Origin: Listeria grandensis FSL F6-0971
GTDB taxonomy: Bacteria > Bacillota > Bacilli > Lactobacillales > Listeriaceae
Assembly: GCF_000525835.1 (NCBI RefSeq)
Contig: NZ_AODD01000007.1
Location: forward strand, 31,436-95,435
Direction: 5' to 3'
Length of the DNA stretch: 64,000 nt
The notes below the pieces were generated by a model, which was not told the origin of the DNA, did no database searches, and saw only the letters and a program-made list of their open reading frames with translations. Every line of letters begins with the position of its first letter. Within the stretch, counting starts at the first letter, position 1. A program made the translations under genes and the position numbers. This document shows, piece by piece, positions 44,780-54,018 of the stretch.

Positions 44780-46206
44780 TGAAAGTTTTATTTGCAGCAG
44801 CAGAAGTGTTTCCTTTTGTGAAGGTCGGCGGACTAGCGGATGTGGCGTATGCCTTGCCGAAAGAACTCGTGAAACAAGGTGTTGATATTCGGGTCGTGTT
44901 GCCGTTTCATACGAAGATAGCGGAAGAATTGAAGGCGGAGATGGAGGATCTGACGCAGTTTACGATCGATGTTGGCTGGCGCAAGCAGTTTTGCGGTGTG
45001 AAAACGTTGATGCGTGATGGCGTACGATTTTATTTTATAGATAATCTGTATTATTTTGATCGACCTAATGTGTATGGGGACTATGATGATGCGGAGCGTT
45101 ATGCGTTTTTCTCGATGGCGGTTTGTGAAATGATGGAGAAAATTGACTTTATTCCAGATTGGTTGCATGTGAATGATTGGCACACGGGGATTATCCCGTT
45201 ACTTCTTGCTGATAAATATGATTGGATTGAGGCGTATCGAGGCATTCGGACGGTGCTAACGATTCACAATTTGCAATTCCAAGGGATTTACTCGCCACAA
45301 GTGTTGGAAGAATTGCTTGGAATTGGATGGCAGACGTGGCATGAGGACGGGATAAAGTACTATGATAACGTGAATTTTATGAAGGGTGCGATTCAGTTTG
45401 CAGACAGAATCACGACGGTGAGTCCGACGTATGCCAAGGAGATTCAGACGCCGCTTTATGGGGAACGCTTGGATGGATTACTGCGAGCCAACGCCTGGAA
45501 GTTGTCGGGGATTTTGAATGGAATCGATCAGGAGTTGAATGATCCGATAAGTGATCCACTGATTCCGAATCATTTTACGAAAGCAGATTTGTCTGGGAAA
45601 GCGGCGAACAAGGCTACGATGCAAAAACGGCTCGGTTTGCCCGTGCGTGCAGATGTTCCGCTTATCATCATGGTTTCGCGACTGACACATCAAAAAGGAT
45701 GCCATCTACTTGAAGCAAGCCTAGATGAGTTGCTTCAAAAGGATATTCAAGTCGCTGTGCTCGGCAAGGGTGAGCAGAGCTTTGAAGATTCATATCGCTT
45801 TTTTGCACACGTTTATCCAGAGAAAATGTCGGCGAATATTGATTTTGATATCGGTTTTGCGCAACAGCTTTACGCGGCGGGAGACATACTGCTGATGCCT
45901 TCATGGTTTGAGCCATGTGGGATTTCACAGCTGATTGCGATGCGCTATGGGACGCTTCCAGTCGTACATGAAACAGGTGGTTTGAAGGATACCGTGACGC
46001 CGTTTAATCAATATACGAATGAGGGCACGGGCTTTAGTTTTAACAAGTATGAGGCAAGTGTTTTCAGAAATATATTGTCGATGGCGATTGATGTCTACCA
46101 AGAGGAACCTGCTGTGTGGCAACAAATTGTAGGACAGGCGATGGACAAGGATTATAGCTGGGAAGCTTCAGCCAAAAAGTACAAGGGTATCTACGAGGAA
46201 TATTGA
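44779..46206 (+). CDS. glgA: Glycogen synthase
   Basis: A 475-residue GT5 glycosyltransferase. The ADP-glucose-binding motif KVGGLADVAYALPKEL is at the N-terminus; VNDWHTGIIPLLL, TIHNLQFQGIYSP, and the GT-B C-domain motifs VSRLTHQKGCHLL and PSWFEPCGISQLIAMRYGTLP follow. It elongates alpha-1,4-glucan from ADP-glucose. Its ATG overlaps the glgD stop (TAATG). Confidence 0.93.
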   Translation: MKVLFAAAEVFPFVKVGGLADVAYALPKELVKQGVDIRVVLPFHTKIAEELKAEMEDLTQFTIDVGWRKQFCGVKTLMRDGVRFYFIDNLYYFDRPNVYGDYDDAERYAFFSMAVCEMMEKIDFIPDWLHVNDWHTGIIPLLLADKYDWIEAYRGIRTVLTIHNLQFQGIYSPQVLEELLGIGWQTWHEDGIKYYDNVNFMKGAIQFADRITTVSPTYAKEIQTPLYGERLDGLLRANAWKLSGILNGIDQELNDPISDPLIPNHFTKADLSGKAANKATMQKRLGLPVRADVPLIIMVSRLTHQKGCHLLEASLDELLQKDIQVAVLGKGEQSFEDSYRFFAHVYPEKMSANIDFDIGFAQQLYAAGDILLMPSWFEPCGISQLIAMRYGTLPVVHETGGLKDTVTPFNQYTNEGTGFSFNKYEASVFRNILSMAIDVYQEEPAVWQQIVGQAMDKDYSWEASAKKYKGIYEEY

Positions 46207-46253
46207 TGTTAGGAAAAGGCATAGCTTTACAGACCCGATAAGGAGGAATCATA

Positions 46254-48659
46254 TTGAAAATTAGTAAGGAGCATTTTAAGAAAGAGTATAGGCGTTCATT
46301 GACGAGCCTTTATGCCTCTGAAATTCATGATTTGACGCCCTTGGAACAGTACATCACGTTGGGGAGTGTAGTGAAGGATTACACGGCTCAAAATTGGATG
46401 CAAACAAAAAAAGAATATCAGCAGGATCAAGCAAAGCAAGTCTACTATTTTTCGATTGAATTTCTACCTGGGAAGTTATTAAAAAGCAATTTGTTGAATT
46501 TAGGTATTTTGGACAAGGTGCGTGAAGGTTTGGCCGAGCTTGGTGTCGATTTTGCTAAGTTAGAAGCGATTGAGGCTGATCCAGGTTTAGGGAATGGTGG
46601 TTTGGGGCGTTTGGCGGCTTGCTTTATGGATTCGATGGCAACTTGTGATGTTCCAGGAAATGGGAATGGAATTCGTTATCGTTATGGGCTGTTTAAGCAG
46701 AAATTTGTGAATGGTTACCAGGTCGAATTACCGGATGACTGGTTGAGACATGAGAATGTGTGGGAAACGAGGCGCGAAAATAAGGCGGAAATTGTGCGCT
46801 TTTTCGGAGATGTGCATTTGGAAGAGGACGCGAATGGTCAAATCAAACCAGTTTATTCGCACACAGAAGATATTTTAGCGGTGCCCTATGATACGGCGAT
46901 GACGGGTTATGAAAATGACACGGTCAACAATTTGCGACTTTGGTCTGCTGAGATTCCACCGAGCGAAGAGATGGACTACTTTTCGGAGGAGCGTCGGAAA
47001 TCGATTCATAGTATTTCGGAAATGCTCTATCCGGATGATTCGAATTATGATGGCAGGTTGTTGCGCCTGAAACAGGAATACTTTTTCGTGTCGGCGGGCG
47101 TGCAGAGCATTATTCGTTATTACCGGAAGTTAGGCGTGCCAATGGAGCATTTAGCAGAGAAGATTTCGATTCATATTAATGATACGCATCCGACGATGTG
47201 TATTCCTGAATTGATGCGAATTTTACTAGATGAAGAGGGCTTGAGTTGGGACGCGGCATGGACGATTACGATGAAGACGTGTTCTTATACGAACCATACG
47301 ATTATGGCTGAGGCGCTTGAGAAGTGGCCAGAGCAGATGGTTTCGAATCTAGTGCCACGGATTTATCAAATCATTTGCGAGATTAATCGCCGTCATTTAG
47401 ATAGTATGTCGCCGCTTTATGGCGTGAATTTTACGCAGCGAACAGCGATTATTCAAGATGGTATCATTCATATGGCGCATTTAGCGATTATTGGTAGCCA
47501 TAGCGTGAATGGTGTTGCGAAACTGCATACGGATATTTTAAAAGAGAAGGCCTTGCACGATTTTTATTTGGCGTATCCTGCCAGATTTAATAATAAAACG
47601 AATGGTATTACACATCGCCGCTGGTTGCTCCTTAGCAATGAAGGTTTGAGCGACTTGATCAGTGATTATATCGGTACCGAGTGGAAGAAAAAACCGAATG
47701 AGTTATACTTATTGAAAGCTTTTAAAGAAGATTCCGTACTGCTTGAAAAATTAGAGCAAGTGAAGTTTGAGAACAAGCAACGTTTGGCAGCCTATGTGGA
47801 AGAGACGATGGGCATCGAGATTGATCCGAATGCTGTATTTGACGTCCAAATCAAGCGACTTCATGCGTATAAACGCCAGCTCTTGAACGTACTCCATATT
47901 TTATCGATGTATTTGAAGTTGAAAGAATCGCAGTCAGGTGAGGAAATCGTGCCGCGCGTCTTCATTTTCGGTGCCAAAGCCGCGCCGAGTTACTCTTACG
48001 CCAAGGAAATTATCAAACTAATCAATGCTGCGGCAGACATGATTAACAATGACACGACGATTGATAACAAAATTAAAATCGTGTTCGTGGAAAATTACGG
48101 TGTGACACTAGCGGAAAAAATAATTCCAGCGGCGGACATTAGTGAGCAAATTTCGCTTGTAACAAAAGAAGCATCGGGGACGAGTAATATGAAATTGATG
48201 CTAAATGGTGCCATCACACTTGCGACGCTGGACGGCGCCAATGTGGAAATTCGTGATAAAGTCGGGGACGAGAACATGTTATTGTTTGGGATGCAGGACG
48301 CGGAGTTGTATCATTTTTACGATTCTAATTCGTATCATTCACATGAGATTTATGATCATAATCCACGGTTGAAGCGCTGTATAGATGCACTGGTAGATGG
48401 TACGATTCCGAACATAGAGGCAGAGGGGCGCGAGATTTTTGATTCGCTTCTGAAGTATAATGATGAATATTTCGTGTTGAAGGATTATGACTCATATGTG
48501 CAGGCGCAGTCACGAATTGATGGTCTATACCGAGATCGCAAAAAATGGAATCAGATGTCTCTGTTAAATATTGCGAACGCGGGAGATTTTTCGTCGGATT
48601 ATACGATTATGAATTATGCGGATGAAATTTGGAATGTGCATCACAATAAAAATTTGTGA
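46254..48659 (+). CDS. glgP: Glycogen phosphorylase
   Basis: An 801-residue GT35 phosphorylase. The sequence shows YYFSIEFLPGKLLKSNLLNL, DPGLGNGGLGRLAACFMDSM, HINDTHPTMCIPELMRILLD and the pyridoxal-phosphate region KEASGTSNMKLMLNGAITL with its lysine. It releases glucose-1-phosphate from glycogen ends. It starts with TTG at 46254 behind AAGGAGG, 47 bases after glgA, and is the degradative member of the operon. Confidence 0.93.
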   Translation: MKISKEHFKKEYRRSLTSLYASEIHDLTPLEQYITLGSVVKDYTAQNWMQTKKEYQQDQAKQVYYFSIEFLPGKLLKSNLLNLGILDKVREGLAELGVDFAKLEAIEADPGLGNGGLGRLAACFMDSMATCDVPGNGNGIRYRYGLFKQKFVNGYQVELPDDWLRHENVWETRRENKAEIVRFFGDVHLEEDANGQIKPVYSHTEDILAVPYDTAMTGYENDTVNNLRLWSAEIPPSEEMDYFSEERRKSIHSISEMLYPDDSNYDGRLLRLKQEYFFVSAGVQSIIRYYRKLGVPMEHLAEKISIHINDTHPTMCIPELMRILLDEEGLSWDAAWTITMKTCSYTNHTIMAEALEKWPEQMVSNLVPRIYQIICEINRRHLDSMSPLYGVNFTQRTAIIQDGIIHMAHLAIIGSHSVNGVAKLHTDILKEKALHDFYLAYPARFNNKTNGITHRRWLLLSNEGLSDLISDYIGTEWKKKPNELYLLKAFKEDSVLLEKLEQVKFENKQRLAAYVEETMGIEIDPNAVFDVQIKRLHAYKRQLLNVLHILSMYLKLKESQSGEEIVPRVFIFGAKAAPSYSYAKEIIKLINAAADMINNDTTIDNKIKIVFVENYGVTLAEKIIPAADISEQISLVTKEASGTSNMKLMLNGAITLATLDGANVEIRDKVGDENMLLFGMQDAELYHFYDSNSYHSHEIYDHNPRLKRCIDALVDGTIPNIEAEGREIFDSLLKYNDEYFVLKDYDSYVQAQSRIDGLYRDRKKWNQMSLLNIANAGDFSSDYTIMNYADEIWNVHHNKNL

Positions 48660-48677
48660 CGAGAGGAAGTTTAAATA

Positions 48678-50486
48678 ATGGCGAAAGTAGTTGTATTTGA
48701 TTCGTGGAATGCGTTATATAAACAGCCTTTTGGCGCAGTGAATGCGAGCGCGACGGTCGATTTTCGGATCGATATCGCGCTTCCTTACGTTGCAAAAGTA
48801 GAGCTGAAAATCCATAAAGATGGTATGGAGGAACAGAGTTTTGAGATGACGCATGAGCAAGGCATCGCGTATATTGTTTCTTTTAAACCGTATGCGGCGA
48901 CTGGTCTTTATTTTTACTACTTCAAAATTCAGCAAAACTTCGATACGGAAGTGCGGACGACATATTATTTTAATAATCGTGGTATGGAAGGCGGAGAAGG
49001 CTTTTTTACTGAGAATTATGATGATGTTTGTACGTATCAGTTGACCTGTTTTGAATATGCGGATAAAGCACCGGAATGGTATCAGAATGCGGTTTTCTAT
49101 CATATCTTTGTCGACCGTTTCTTCAATGCAGACGACCATGTGCGCGTGCCAAAGCCTGATTCTTTTATTTACGCAAGAACAGAGGATACACCATATTATA
49201 TTAAAAATGACAAAGGCGAAATTGTGCGCTGGGAATTTTTCGGTGGAAACTTAGATGGCATTCAGCAAAAGTTGGGCTATTTGAAGGAGCTGGGTATCAC
49301 GGGTCTGTATTTAAGCCCGATTTTTGAAGCGAAGAGCAATCATAAATACGATACCTCTGATTACAAAAAAATAGACCCAATGTTCGGCGATGAGACGATT
49401 TTTGCAGCATTGATTCAAGCGGCTAACGAGCATGGCATGCGGATTATTTTGGATGGTGTTTTCAACCACGTTGGGGAAGATAGTATTTATTTTAATCGCA
49501 ATGGCCATTTTGATTCGGTTGGTGCGTATCAGAGCGTGGATTCGCCGTACCATCACTGGTTTACTTTTCAGAATTTCCCGGATCAGTACGATACGTGGTG
49601 GGGTGTCAGTAATCTGCCCGTGGTGAACAAGCGGAATGCGGATTTTCAGCGGTTAATTTACGCGGATAAGGACAGCGTGATTGATCATTGGACGTCGCGC
49701 GGAGTTGCTGGTTGGCGGCTAGATGTGGCGGATGAGCTTCCAGATGCGTTTATTGGTGGGATTCGGCAAACATTATTAAAGTATCCAGATCGCGTTTTAA
49801 TCGGTGAAGTCTGGGAGGATGCCACGAATAAAATTGCTTATAATGAGAGGCGCCACTACTTGGAAGGGGGCATGCTGCAAGGCGTGATGAACTATCCTTT
49901 CCGACAGATTATTATTGATTTGTTGAACGGGGATCTCACAGCACAGCAAGCAGTACAAAAAACGATGGCAATTAAGGAAAACTATCCTGCTGAGGCACTC
50001 GCCGCAAACTTGAACAATATTGGAACGCATGATACCGCCCGTATTTTCACGATGTTATTGGAAAATAAAGCAAAGTTGCGATTGGCCGTTTACTTATTGA
50101 TGGTTTTGCCAGGGGTGCCATGCGTGTATTACGGTGACGAGGTAGGTCTGACAGGCGGCGCAGATCCAGATAATCGCAAATTCTATCCGTGGGGACGCGA
50201 AGACGCTGATATTAGCGAATTTTATCGTGCAGCAATCAAGCTACGCAATACAAACGAGGCGCTACGAAAAGGGGAATACCATCCATTTTCCCTCGGTGTA
50301 TTATTCGGTGTTGTTCGCCACGTAGACGAGGATAACTGGCATGTTTTCATTATGAATCCAACCCATCAAGAGCAAGAAATTGATCTTACAAAAATTTATC
50401 CACAGCGCGAAGACTGGATTCCAATTGTACAGGCAGCCAAAATTCAAAAAAACAAAATAGCACCATATGGATTTTTTTTCGTATAA
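48678..50486 (+). CDS. GH13 neopullulanase / cyclomaltodextrinase-like alpha-glucosidase
   Basis: A 602-residue GH13 enzyme of the GH13_20 type. An N-terminal CBM34-like domain (about 1-125) precedes the barrel: AVFYHIFVDRFFNAD, YLSPIFEAKSNHKYDTSDY, ILDGVFNHVG, GWRLDVADELPDAF (nucleophile D), VLIGEVWEDA (acid/base E) and NNIGTHDTARI. It has no signal peptide, so it acts in the cytoplasm, probably debranching or trimming glycogen-derived dextrins. It follows glgP by 18 bases and ends the operon. The exact specificity is not readable. Confidence 0.87.
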   Translation: MAKVVVFDSWNALYKQPFGAVNASATVDFRIDIALPYVAKVELKIHKDGMEEQSFEMTHEQGIAYIVSFKPYAATGLYFYYFKIQQNFDTEVRTTYYFNNRGMEGGEGFFTENYDDVCTYQLTCFEYADKAPEWYQNAVFYHIFVDRFFNADDHVRVPKPDSFIYARTEDTPYYIKNDKGEIVRWEFFGGNLDGIQQKLGYLKELGITGLYLSPIFEAKSNHKYDTSDYKKIDPMFGDETIFAALIQAANEHGMRIILDGVFNHVGEDSIYFNRNGHFDSVGAYQSVDSPYHHWFTFQNFPDQYDTWWGVSNLPVVNKRNADFQRLIYADKDSVIDHWTSRGVAGWRLDVADELPDAFIGGIRQTLLKYPDRVLIGEVWEDATNKIAYNERRHYLEGGMLQGVMNYPFRQIIIDLLNGDLTAQQAVQKTMAIKENYPAEALAANLNNIGTHDTARIFTMLLENKAKLRLAVYLLMVLPGVPCVYYGDEVGLTGGADPDNRKFYPWGREDADISEFYRAAIKLRNTNEALRKGEYHPFSLGVLFGVVRHVDEDNWHVFIMNPTHQEQEIDLTKIYPQREDWIPIVQAAKIQKNKIAPYGFFFV

Positions 50487-50491
50487 GCAAA

Positions 50492-50543
50492 AGAAAAGAG
50501 AAGATTAGCGTTTTTTCAATAAGCGCTAGCCTTCTCTTTTTTC
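50492..50543. terminator. Terminator of the glycogen operon (bidirectional)
   Basis: AAAGAGAAGATTAGCG pairs with CGCTAGCCTTCTCTTT; A-rich left and T-rich right flanks allow it to serve the convergent isochorismatase gene too. Confidence 0.85.
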
Positions 50544-50547
50544 GCTG

Positions 50548-51111
50548 TTATAAACTAGAAATGACTTCTGCAGTTGAACGAATTCGGCCCATCCGCGGGA
50601 AAATAGTTTGGCATACGTAATCATGCATCGTTTTATCAGAAGCCCCCATAATGTCCTCCACAAAAACCTGATCATAGCCTAGTTGGAAAGCATCGCGCGC
50701 TGTGGTATCCACGCCAATACCGGTCGATACGCCACCAAGTACAATCGTATCAATTCCACGACGCCGCAATTGCAAGTCGAGATCGGTGCCATGAAACGCA
50801 CTCCATTGCCGCTTAGTCATCGTGTAAGTTCCCTTTATCTCTGCAAGTTCTGGCACGAGAACATCCCAGCCATCAGGAAAGGCCGTTGCCGCACTTGCTG
50901 GTGCGTCTGTCGTTGGATTTAACGAATCTTTATCGTCCAAAAAGGAGACTCGCACCAAAACAATGAAACCACCTTTCTCCGTAAAGGATTGAGCTAATTG
51001 CCGAGATCGTTCAATGATCTCCTCGGGGCTATGCGGTGCGCTATTTCTTCCGATAATACCATTTTGTAAGTCGATTAACACAAGTGCCGTTTTTTCGATT
51101 TGTAAATTCAT
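50548..51111 (-). CDS. Isochorismatase-family hydrolase
   Basis: A 187-residue alpha/beta hydrolase of the isochorismatase-like superfamily. The aspartate motif ALVLIDLQNGI and the lysine segment TMTKRQWSAF are present. In VLGGVSTGIGVDTTARDAF the position where cysteine hydrolases carry the nucleophile is glycine, as in true isochorismatases such as PhzD and EntB. The natural substrate is therefore more likely an isochorismate-like vinyl ether than an amide, but this is inference. ATG 51111 overlaps the MFS stop (ATGA), so the two are translationally coupled. Confidence 0.83.
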   Translation of the reverse strand: MNLQIEKTALVLIDLQNGIIGRNSAPHSPEEIIERSRQLAQSFTEKGGFIVLVRVSFLDDKDSLNPTTDAPASAATAFPDGWDVLVPELAEIKGTYTMTKRQWSAFHGTDLDLQLRRRGIDTIVLGGVSTGIGVDTTARDAFQLGYDQVFVEDIMGASDKTMHDYVCQTIFPRMGRIRSTAEVISSL

Positions 51112-52337
51112 TTTGTTTGTTCCCTCCAAGTTTTGTTTGCGGTGATTTCACGCGCATTAAGCTTTTTGAACACTTTAAAATAAACCCAGATCGCGTTGAC
51201 TAAAAGCAGGGCGCTAGTGATGAAAAATACATACTGTATGCCCAGCAAAGCCGCGATTTGACCGCCGAATACAGCACCAGTAAAGATGCCGAGATACCCA
51301 GCTGAATTCGTAATCCCAAAGACACGACCAGTGAATTCGGGTGGTGTCATTTTTTTTATCAAAATATTAACAGAAGGATTCAACCCAGCAACCGCGAGTC
51401 CGAGAATAAAGCGAAGCGCGATCAGCTCCCAAGGACTGCGAACGAAGGCTTGGGGAATAAAAACAATCCCTGCAACAATCAGTGCGACAAAAATAACGCG
51501 TTGTGCCCCAATTCGATCTGAAAGCTTACCGAGGCGTGGCGCTGCGATAATGCTTGCGAGTCCAGATGCTGAAAATGCGAGTCCAGACAAAAATGCAATG
51601 TGTGAAGTGCCGTGGGCGAGTTGTTGCATGTATACCGTGATGATTGGTTCCACCGAATAAAGCGCAAGTGTCAGTGTAAAGAAGGTGACAAACATCGTCA
51701 AAATAAAACTCTTATTCGGCAATGCACGCCAAATCTCTTTTGTATTCAACACTTTTTTATCCGTGCGCACGAAATGTTCTTTTACAAACAATGCCGTCAA
51801 AATAAAAGCGACGAACAACAGCCCACCCGTGATGAAAAAGACATTTTGCAAGCCGAAATGTTCTGCGATAACGCCGCCAACAAGCGGACCGAGTAGTGAG
51901 CCCGTAATGGCACCCGTCGAAAGTGTACCTAGCGCCCAACCAGCATGTGCCTCATCGGTTTGCGTCGCCACAAGCGCTGTACAAGCTGTCGCAAAACCAG
52001 TTACGACGCCTTGCAAAGTACGGAGCGCAATCAGTTCATACACATTGTGCGTAAATCCCATACATCCAATAATAATGGCCATTCCGAGACTGGCGCGAAG
52101 CAACATCGGTTTTCGACCAAAACGGTCAGCCGCTTGTCCCCAAATCGGTGAAAAGATAGCTGACATAATAAAGGTGATTCCAAACGTTAAGCCTGATATC
52201 TGAGCCACAAGTGCTGCATTATCAACGCCTAGATGCTTTATGTAAAGCGGTAAAACAGGAGCAATTTGACTCATACCGATGCTAGTCACAAACGTTCCAA
52301 ACCAGCAAACGATTAAATTTCTCTTCCAAATCGGCAT
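51108..52337 (-). CDS. MFS multidrug-type transporter
   Basis: A 409-residue, 12-segment major facilitator. Loop 2-3 carries GQAADRFGRKPMLLRASLG, and SGAITGSLLGPLVGGVIAEHFG is the antiporter motif C region typical of 12-TM drug:H+ exporters. ATG 52337 has GAGGAG upstream; the earlier in-frame start at 52355 does not. Its coupling to the isochorismatase-like gene suggests export or detoxification of a compound related to that enzyme. Confidence 0.85.
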   Translation of the reverse strand: MPIWKRNLIVCWFGTFVTSIGMSQIAPVLPLYIKHLGVDNAALVAQISGLTFGITFIMSAIFSPIWGQAADRFGRKPMLLRASLGMAIIIGCMGFTHNVYELIALRTLQGVVTGFATACTALVATQTDEAHAGWALGTLSTGAITGSLLGPLVGGVIAEHFGLQNVFFITGGLLFVAFILTALFVKEHFVRTDKKVLNTKEIWRALPNKSFILTMFVTFFTLTLALYSVEPIITVYMQQLAHGTSHIAFLSGLAFSASGLASIIAAPRLGKLSDRIGAQRVIFVALIVAGIVFIPQAFVRSPWELIALRFILGLAVAGLNPSVNILIKKMTPPEFTGRVFGITNSAGYLGIFTGAVFGGQIAALLGIQYVFFITSALLLVNAIWVYFKVFKKLNAREITANKTWREQTK

Positions 52338-52417
52338 GTGAATCCATCTCCTCAAGTTATCTTATACAATAACAACTTAATTATAAGAGATAAAATCTCA
52401 TGAAACCATGCATAATA

Positions 52418-53248
52418 TTAAAAACCATGGACATTTCTATTATAATATTCTGTGGGACTGATACCTTCATGTTGCTTGAAGAGTCGACTAAAATAAAATT
52501 CGTCAGTAAAACCTAGTAAGCGTGCCACATCTTTTACCTTTTTTGTCCCATCCATCATGAGCTCTTTCGCAAGATCTATCTTGATCTTATTAAAAAAGAC
52601 AATCACAGGATAGCCAGTTGTTTCTTTGAATATACGCGACAAGTATGCAGGGGAGAGCTGCACAAGTTCTGCCAGTTCATTGAGCGTGATATTTCCATGA
52701 ATATGTTGCCGCATATAATCAATCACTTTCTCCACTTTTAGGCTCGTGGCATAGTTTTTATGTTGCTTTCGGAGGTTTTGATCAATCACGATTAATAGCT
52801 GTTGAAACAATGTTTTCACGACAAACTCATATCCAGGCAATTTTTCATGCCAGCGAATCACTACATTTTCAAATGCTTCACTAACAGCATAATAATCTTG
52901 CAAAACAGAGACTGGTGGTAAAGATAGCCGCTGCGTTTCAGACACAATCGTCCACATATTATTAGTGAAACCAACGCGCCCATAGCTGAAATGTACCGTG
53001 AGAAATGATGCTGGTCGCGCCTGGCTTGTTTCGATCGAATGCCAAACATTGGCCGGAATGTAAAAAAGCATGCCTTCGTGGAAATCTAATGCCTTATCTG
53101 CCATTCGATATTTTCCCGAGCCACCAGTAACGAGGACTAATTCATGATGTTGCAATGTTCTCGTTAACTTCTTCGCAAGTATCCCCGAACCACTAGTCTT
53201 GCCACCGTTGCAATAATGAATATGAAAAAAAAGCTCCTGTATACCCAT
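52418..53248 (-). CDS. AraC family regulator with cupin sensor
   Basis: A 276-residue regulator. Residues 20-110 are an AraC-type cupin (HHELVLVTGGSGKYRMADKA, FYIPANVWHSIE). The C-terminal 100 residues contain two helix-turn-helices (ITLNELAELVQLSPAYLSRI, VKDVARLLGFTDEFYFSRLF) ending KQHEGISPTEYY. It probably senses a sugar or small metabolite. It lies nine bases after the TVP38 gene in the same direction and 80 bases before the MFS gene, which is transcribed the same way. Confidence 0.87.
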   Translation of the reverse strand: MGIQELFFHIHYCNGGKTSGSGILAKKLTRTLQHHELVLVTGGSGKYRMADKALDFHEGMLFYIPANVWHSIETSQARPASFLTVHFSYGRVGFTNNMWTIVSETQRLSLPPVSVLQDYYAVSEAFENVVIRWHEKLPGYEFVVKTLFQQLLIVIDQNLRKQHKNYATSLKVEKVIDYMRQHIHGNITLNELAELVQLSPAYLSRIFKETTGYPVIVFFNKIKIDLAKELMMDGTKKVKDVARLLGFTDEFYFSRLFKQHEGISPTEYYNRNVHGF

Positions 53249-53257
53249 CGTGTCCTC

Positions 53258-53872
53258 CTAGTTTGTATCTTTCTTTTTTGATCCCATCCAACGCTCCAAC
53301 CGCTTGCCAGCATACCATAAAACAGCGACAATCACGATCAAAATCAGTAGTTTCACAGGATGTTGTATAATATCACGCAAATCATATCCGATATAACTGA
53401 TTGCAAAAACTTTAATGACCTTCCCGCCAATCAATGCCATCAAAAATTGGAAAAAACGAATTTCCGATAAAGCAGCGACAACATTGACTGCAGAAGAAGG
53501 CGTAAACGGCATCACGAGTAAAATGAAGATTGGACCAAACCCGTGTTCATCGATCCAGTCCATAACCTTGCGAACATGCCTATGATGCGTAATAAACCGC
53601 AAAAACCTAGTCTGACCAAATTTCCGCACGATCCAAAACACGCACAGACTACCAAGTATGGCGGCAGAACATGAAATGATAAATCCCCAAACAAGCCCAT
53701 ATGCGCTCACGTTGACAATAACAAATAAAGAGAACGGTAAAAATGGTAGAAACGCCTCAATAAATGGTAAAAAGAACGCCAACAAAGGCCCGAAAGCGCG
53801 GTAGGACTGCATCCATTGCATTATATTATCATACGAGAAAAACTCTTTCAACGAGTTATACCAATCCATCAT
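53258..53872 (-). CDS. TVP38/TMEM64 (VTT domain) membrane protein
   Basis: A 204-residue membrane protein. It has the VTT/DedA-like pattern: re-entrant PLLAFFLPFIEAFLPFLPFS, then GSLCVFWIVRKFGQTRFLRF, and FILLVMPFTPSSAVNVVAALS. VTT proteins are proposed lipid scramblases or flippases, for instance for undecaprenyl phosphate or phospholipids; the role here is unproven. Two adjacent ATGs exist (53872 and 53869). It is upstream of, and cotranscribed with, the AraC regulator. Confidence 0.83.
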   Translation of the reverse strand: MMDWYNSLKEFFSYDNIMQWMQSYRAFGPLLAFFLPFIEAFLPFLPFSLFVIVNVSAYGLVWGFIISCSAAILGSLCVFWIVRKFGQTRFLRFITHHRHVRKVMDWIDEHGFGPIFILLVMPFTPSSAVNVVAALSEIRFFQFLMALIGGKVIKVFAISYIGYDLRDIIQHPVKLLILIVIVAVLWYAGKRLERWMGSKKKDTN

Positions 53873-53951
53873 CGTTTATCCCACCCTAAACCAGTTTTCT
53901 ATTATTTTCTCACAATACCCGATAAAATGCAGTTTTAAGCCTTGAATCCAA

Positions 53952-53998
53952 AACAAAACCATACTTTCTCCAGTTGAGAGAAAATACGGTTTTATCAA
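53952..53998 (-). terminator. Terminator of the GT39-GT2 operon
   Basis: On the minus strand AAAACCGTATTTTCTC pairs with GAGAAAGTATGGTTTT across a short loop, followed by GTTTTGG. Confidence 0.8.
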
Positions 53999-54018
53999 TC
54001 TCTAGTTCGCTTTTTGGT

